In this document: positions 63,003 to 64,000 of the stretch, piece after piece
Position numbering within the stretch: the first letter of the stretch is position 1
Layout of the letters: each line of letters starts with the position of its first letter
Notes under the pieces: model-generated
Seen by the model: only the letters and a program-made list of their open reading frames with translations
Told to the model about the DNA's origin: nothing
The model's database searches: none
Assembly: GCF_900107645.1 (NCBI RefSeq)
Contig: NZ_FNQN01000001.1
Coordinates: forward strand, 207,390 to 271,389
Length of the DNA: 64,000 bases
DNA from: Desulfuromusa kysingii
GTDB lineage: Bacteria > Desulfobacterota > Desulfuromonadia > Desulfuromonadales > Geopsychrobacteraceae
Direction: 5' to 3'
Program-made: the position numbers and the translations under genes

Positions 63003-64000
63003 ATGAAGTTGTTTGCTGTTTTGAGTCTCTTTGGGATGTTGTTGATGCCGGCGTTTGCGATGGCAGGAGATGGTGCTTTGGCGAGTCGGGTGACCGCCTT
63101 GGAGGATGCGTTGAGTCAGGGTGTTGTGCAACAGGTGCAGATATCTGGTGCCATAGAGGCAGAAGTGGGCTATAGCTCAGACTATGACAACGTCAAGGAG
63201 AGTGATGTCGACTTAACAACACTGGAGTTGGGAGTTGATGTCGTATTAACAGATTTCTTTTCTGGATTCGCATTGATGAAGTGGGAAGAAGATGGCGATG
63301 AAGGGGTGTTTCTTGATGAGGGTGGCGTCGTTCTGGGCAATGTTGAAGAATACGGCGTTGCTGCGACCGTTGGTAAACTTTATGTCCCCTTTGGGGTTTA
63401 TGAAACGGGGATGATCAGCGATTCTTTGACTCTGGAACTTGGTGAGGTCCGCGAAGGTGCCGTGGTTGTCGATTTTGGTGCCAGTGGTTTTTACGGATCA
63501 GCATACGCCTTCAATAGTGCTATTAACGATGATGACGAAGACGATATGATTGATGCCTATGGTGTCACTGCTGGATATTTGTTTGAGTCCAATAGTGTCA
63601 GCGTTGACCTGTCTGCAGGCTGGATCAGCAATCTGACCTCTTCTGGTGGCTTTTCCGGTTATCTAGATGACGAAGGTTATGATCCAATTGATGGTTATAC
63701 GGCTGGAGCAACTGCCACTGTGGTTGTCGGTTTTGCTGATTTTACCATCATTGGTGAATACTTGACTGCTCTTGACAGTGACTATCTGGCAGAGGCGGAA
63801 GCAGAACCTGCGGCTTGGAATCTGGAAGTTAATTATGGTTTTGAAGTCGCTGGGCATGGTGCGTCACTTGCTGCCTCTTATCAGGGGTCGGATGAAGCTG
63901 CAATTCTTGGATTGCCGGAGATGCGCATCGGGGCAGCATTTGGGTTTGATATCACTGAAGGATTTGGTATTGCCTTAGAGTATGTCCATGATGAAGACTA
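63003..64000 (+). CDS. LbtU-like outer-membrane porin, cut at window end
   Basis: The frame is open from ATG 63003 to the end (332 codons visible, no stop). It has a signal peptide (MKLFAVLSLFGMLLMPAFA, cleavage near AMAG), a short coiled-coil-like segment (ASRVTALEDALSQG), then alternating strands of a barrel. LbtU family siderophore porins have the same start. SD AAAGGAAG lies about seven bases upstream. Location beside TonB systems fits metal or siderophore uptake. Confidence 0.8.
   Translation, partial: MKLFAVLSLFGMLLMPAFAMAGDGALASRVTALEDALSQGVVQQVQISGAIEAEVGYSSDYDNVKESDVDLTTLELGVDVVLTDFFSGFALMKWEEDGDEGVFLDEGGVVLGNVEEYGVAATVGKLYVPFGVYETGMISDSLTLELGEVREGAVVVDFGASGFYGSAYAFNSAINDDDEDDMIDAYGVTAGYLFESNSVSVDLSAGWISNLTSSGGFSGYLDDEGYDPIDGYTAGATATVVVGFADFTIIGEYLTALDSDYLAEAEAEPAAWNLEVNYGFEVAGHGASLAASYQGSDEAAILGLPEMRIGAAFGFDITEGFGIALEYVHDED

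Overview
The window looks like a chromosome segment from an anaerobic, metal-respiring deltaproteobacterium of the Desulfuromonas/Geobacter type (Desulfuromonadia). The evidence is a complete porin-cytochrome conduit for extracellular electron transfer, several small c-type cytochromes, oxygen-independent ribonucleotide reductase, sigma-54/two-component regulation and moderate GC. No sequence search was possible, so this placement rests on gene content alone. I saw no rRNA, tRNA, CRISPR array, prophage or intact insertion sequence.

1-8.5 kb: a lipid/polyketide-type biosynthetic cluster. It has an acyl carrier protein, a DarB-like beta-ketosynthase, a cobalamin-binding-type radical SAM enzyme, a BtrH-type acyl-transfer protein, an ABC exporter pair, a secreted alpha/beta hydrolase with an odd C-terminal domain, and a PagL-like lipid A deacylase. 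It starts outside the window. 8.6-16.3 kb: a lipoprotein, a Bax-like glucosaminidase, TtcA, a lytic transglycosylase, a Bacteroidota-type MetF, and a FIST sensor next to a hybrid histidine kinase.

16.7-25.6 kb: the respiratory core. An outer-membrane porin, a 10-heme periplasmic cytochrome and a 12-heme outer-membrane lipoprotein form one operon. The divergent intergenic region carries two sigma-54-type promoters, one facing the conduit and one facing a receiver-PilZ gene, with a 26-bp inverted repeat between them. A histidine kinase/NtrC-type activator pair follows immediately, so the whole locus reads as a self-contained sigma-54-regulated electron conduit. 25.7-42.8 kb is mostly housekeeping: AI-2E-type permease, HDOD-EAL signalling protein, triheme cytochrome c7, DusC-like enzyme, MurI, an Rrf2-LarE-membrane protein-nuclease-MscS operon, CvfB and an MFS permease. 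Inside it, nrdD is split: the glycyl-radical segment is a separate 48-residue gene, and nrdG appears to begin at a non-AUG codon overlapping that gene's stop.

43.1-64 kb: a tetrapyrrole and metal acquisition region. One operon has a ChuW/HutW-like anaerobic heme-opening radical SAM enzyme, a three-gene ECF importer and a flavodoxin. Next to it are a TonB-dependent receptor with a small unknown protein, then a second receptor with DUF4198, a small periplasmic protein and a PepSY-type membrane protein. Divergent from that is a TonB2/TtpC energy operon (DUF3450, TtpC-like, ExbB, ExbD, TonB, TPR), then DUF1007 and NicO metal-transport genes, and finally an LbtU-like porin cut by the window end. 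Fur boxes and a repeated GTGA-N6-TCAC palindrome precede nearly every operon here, suggesting one shared iron/heme-linked regulon.
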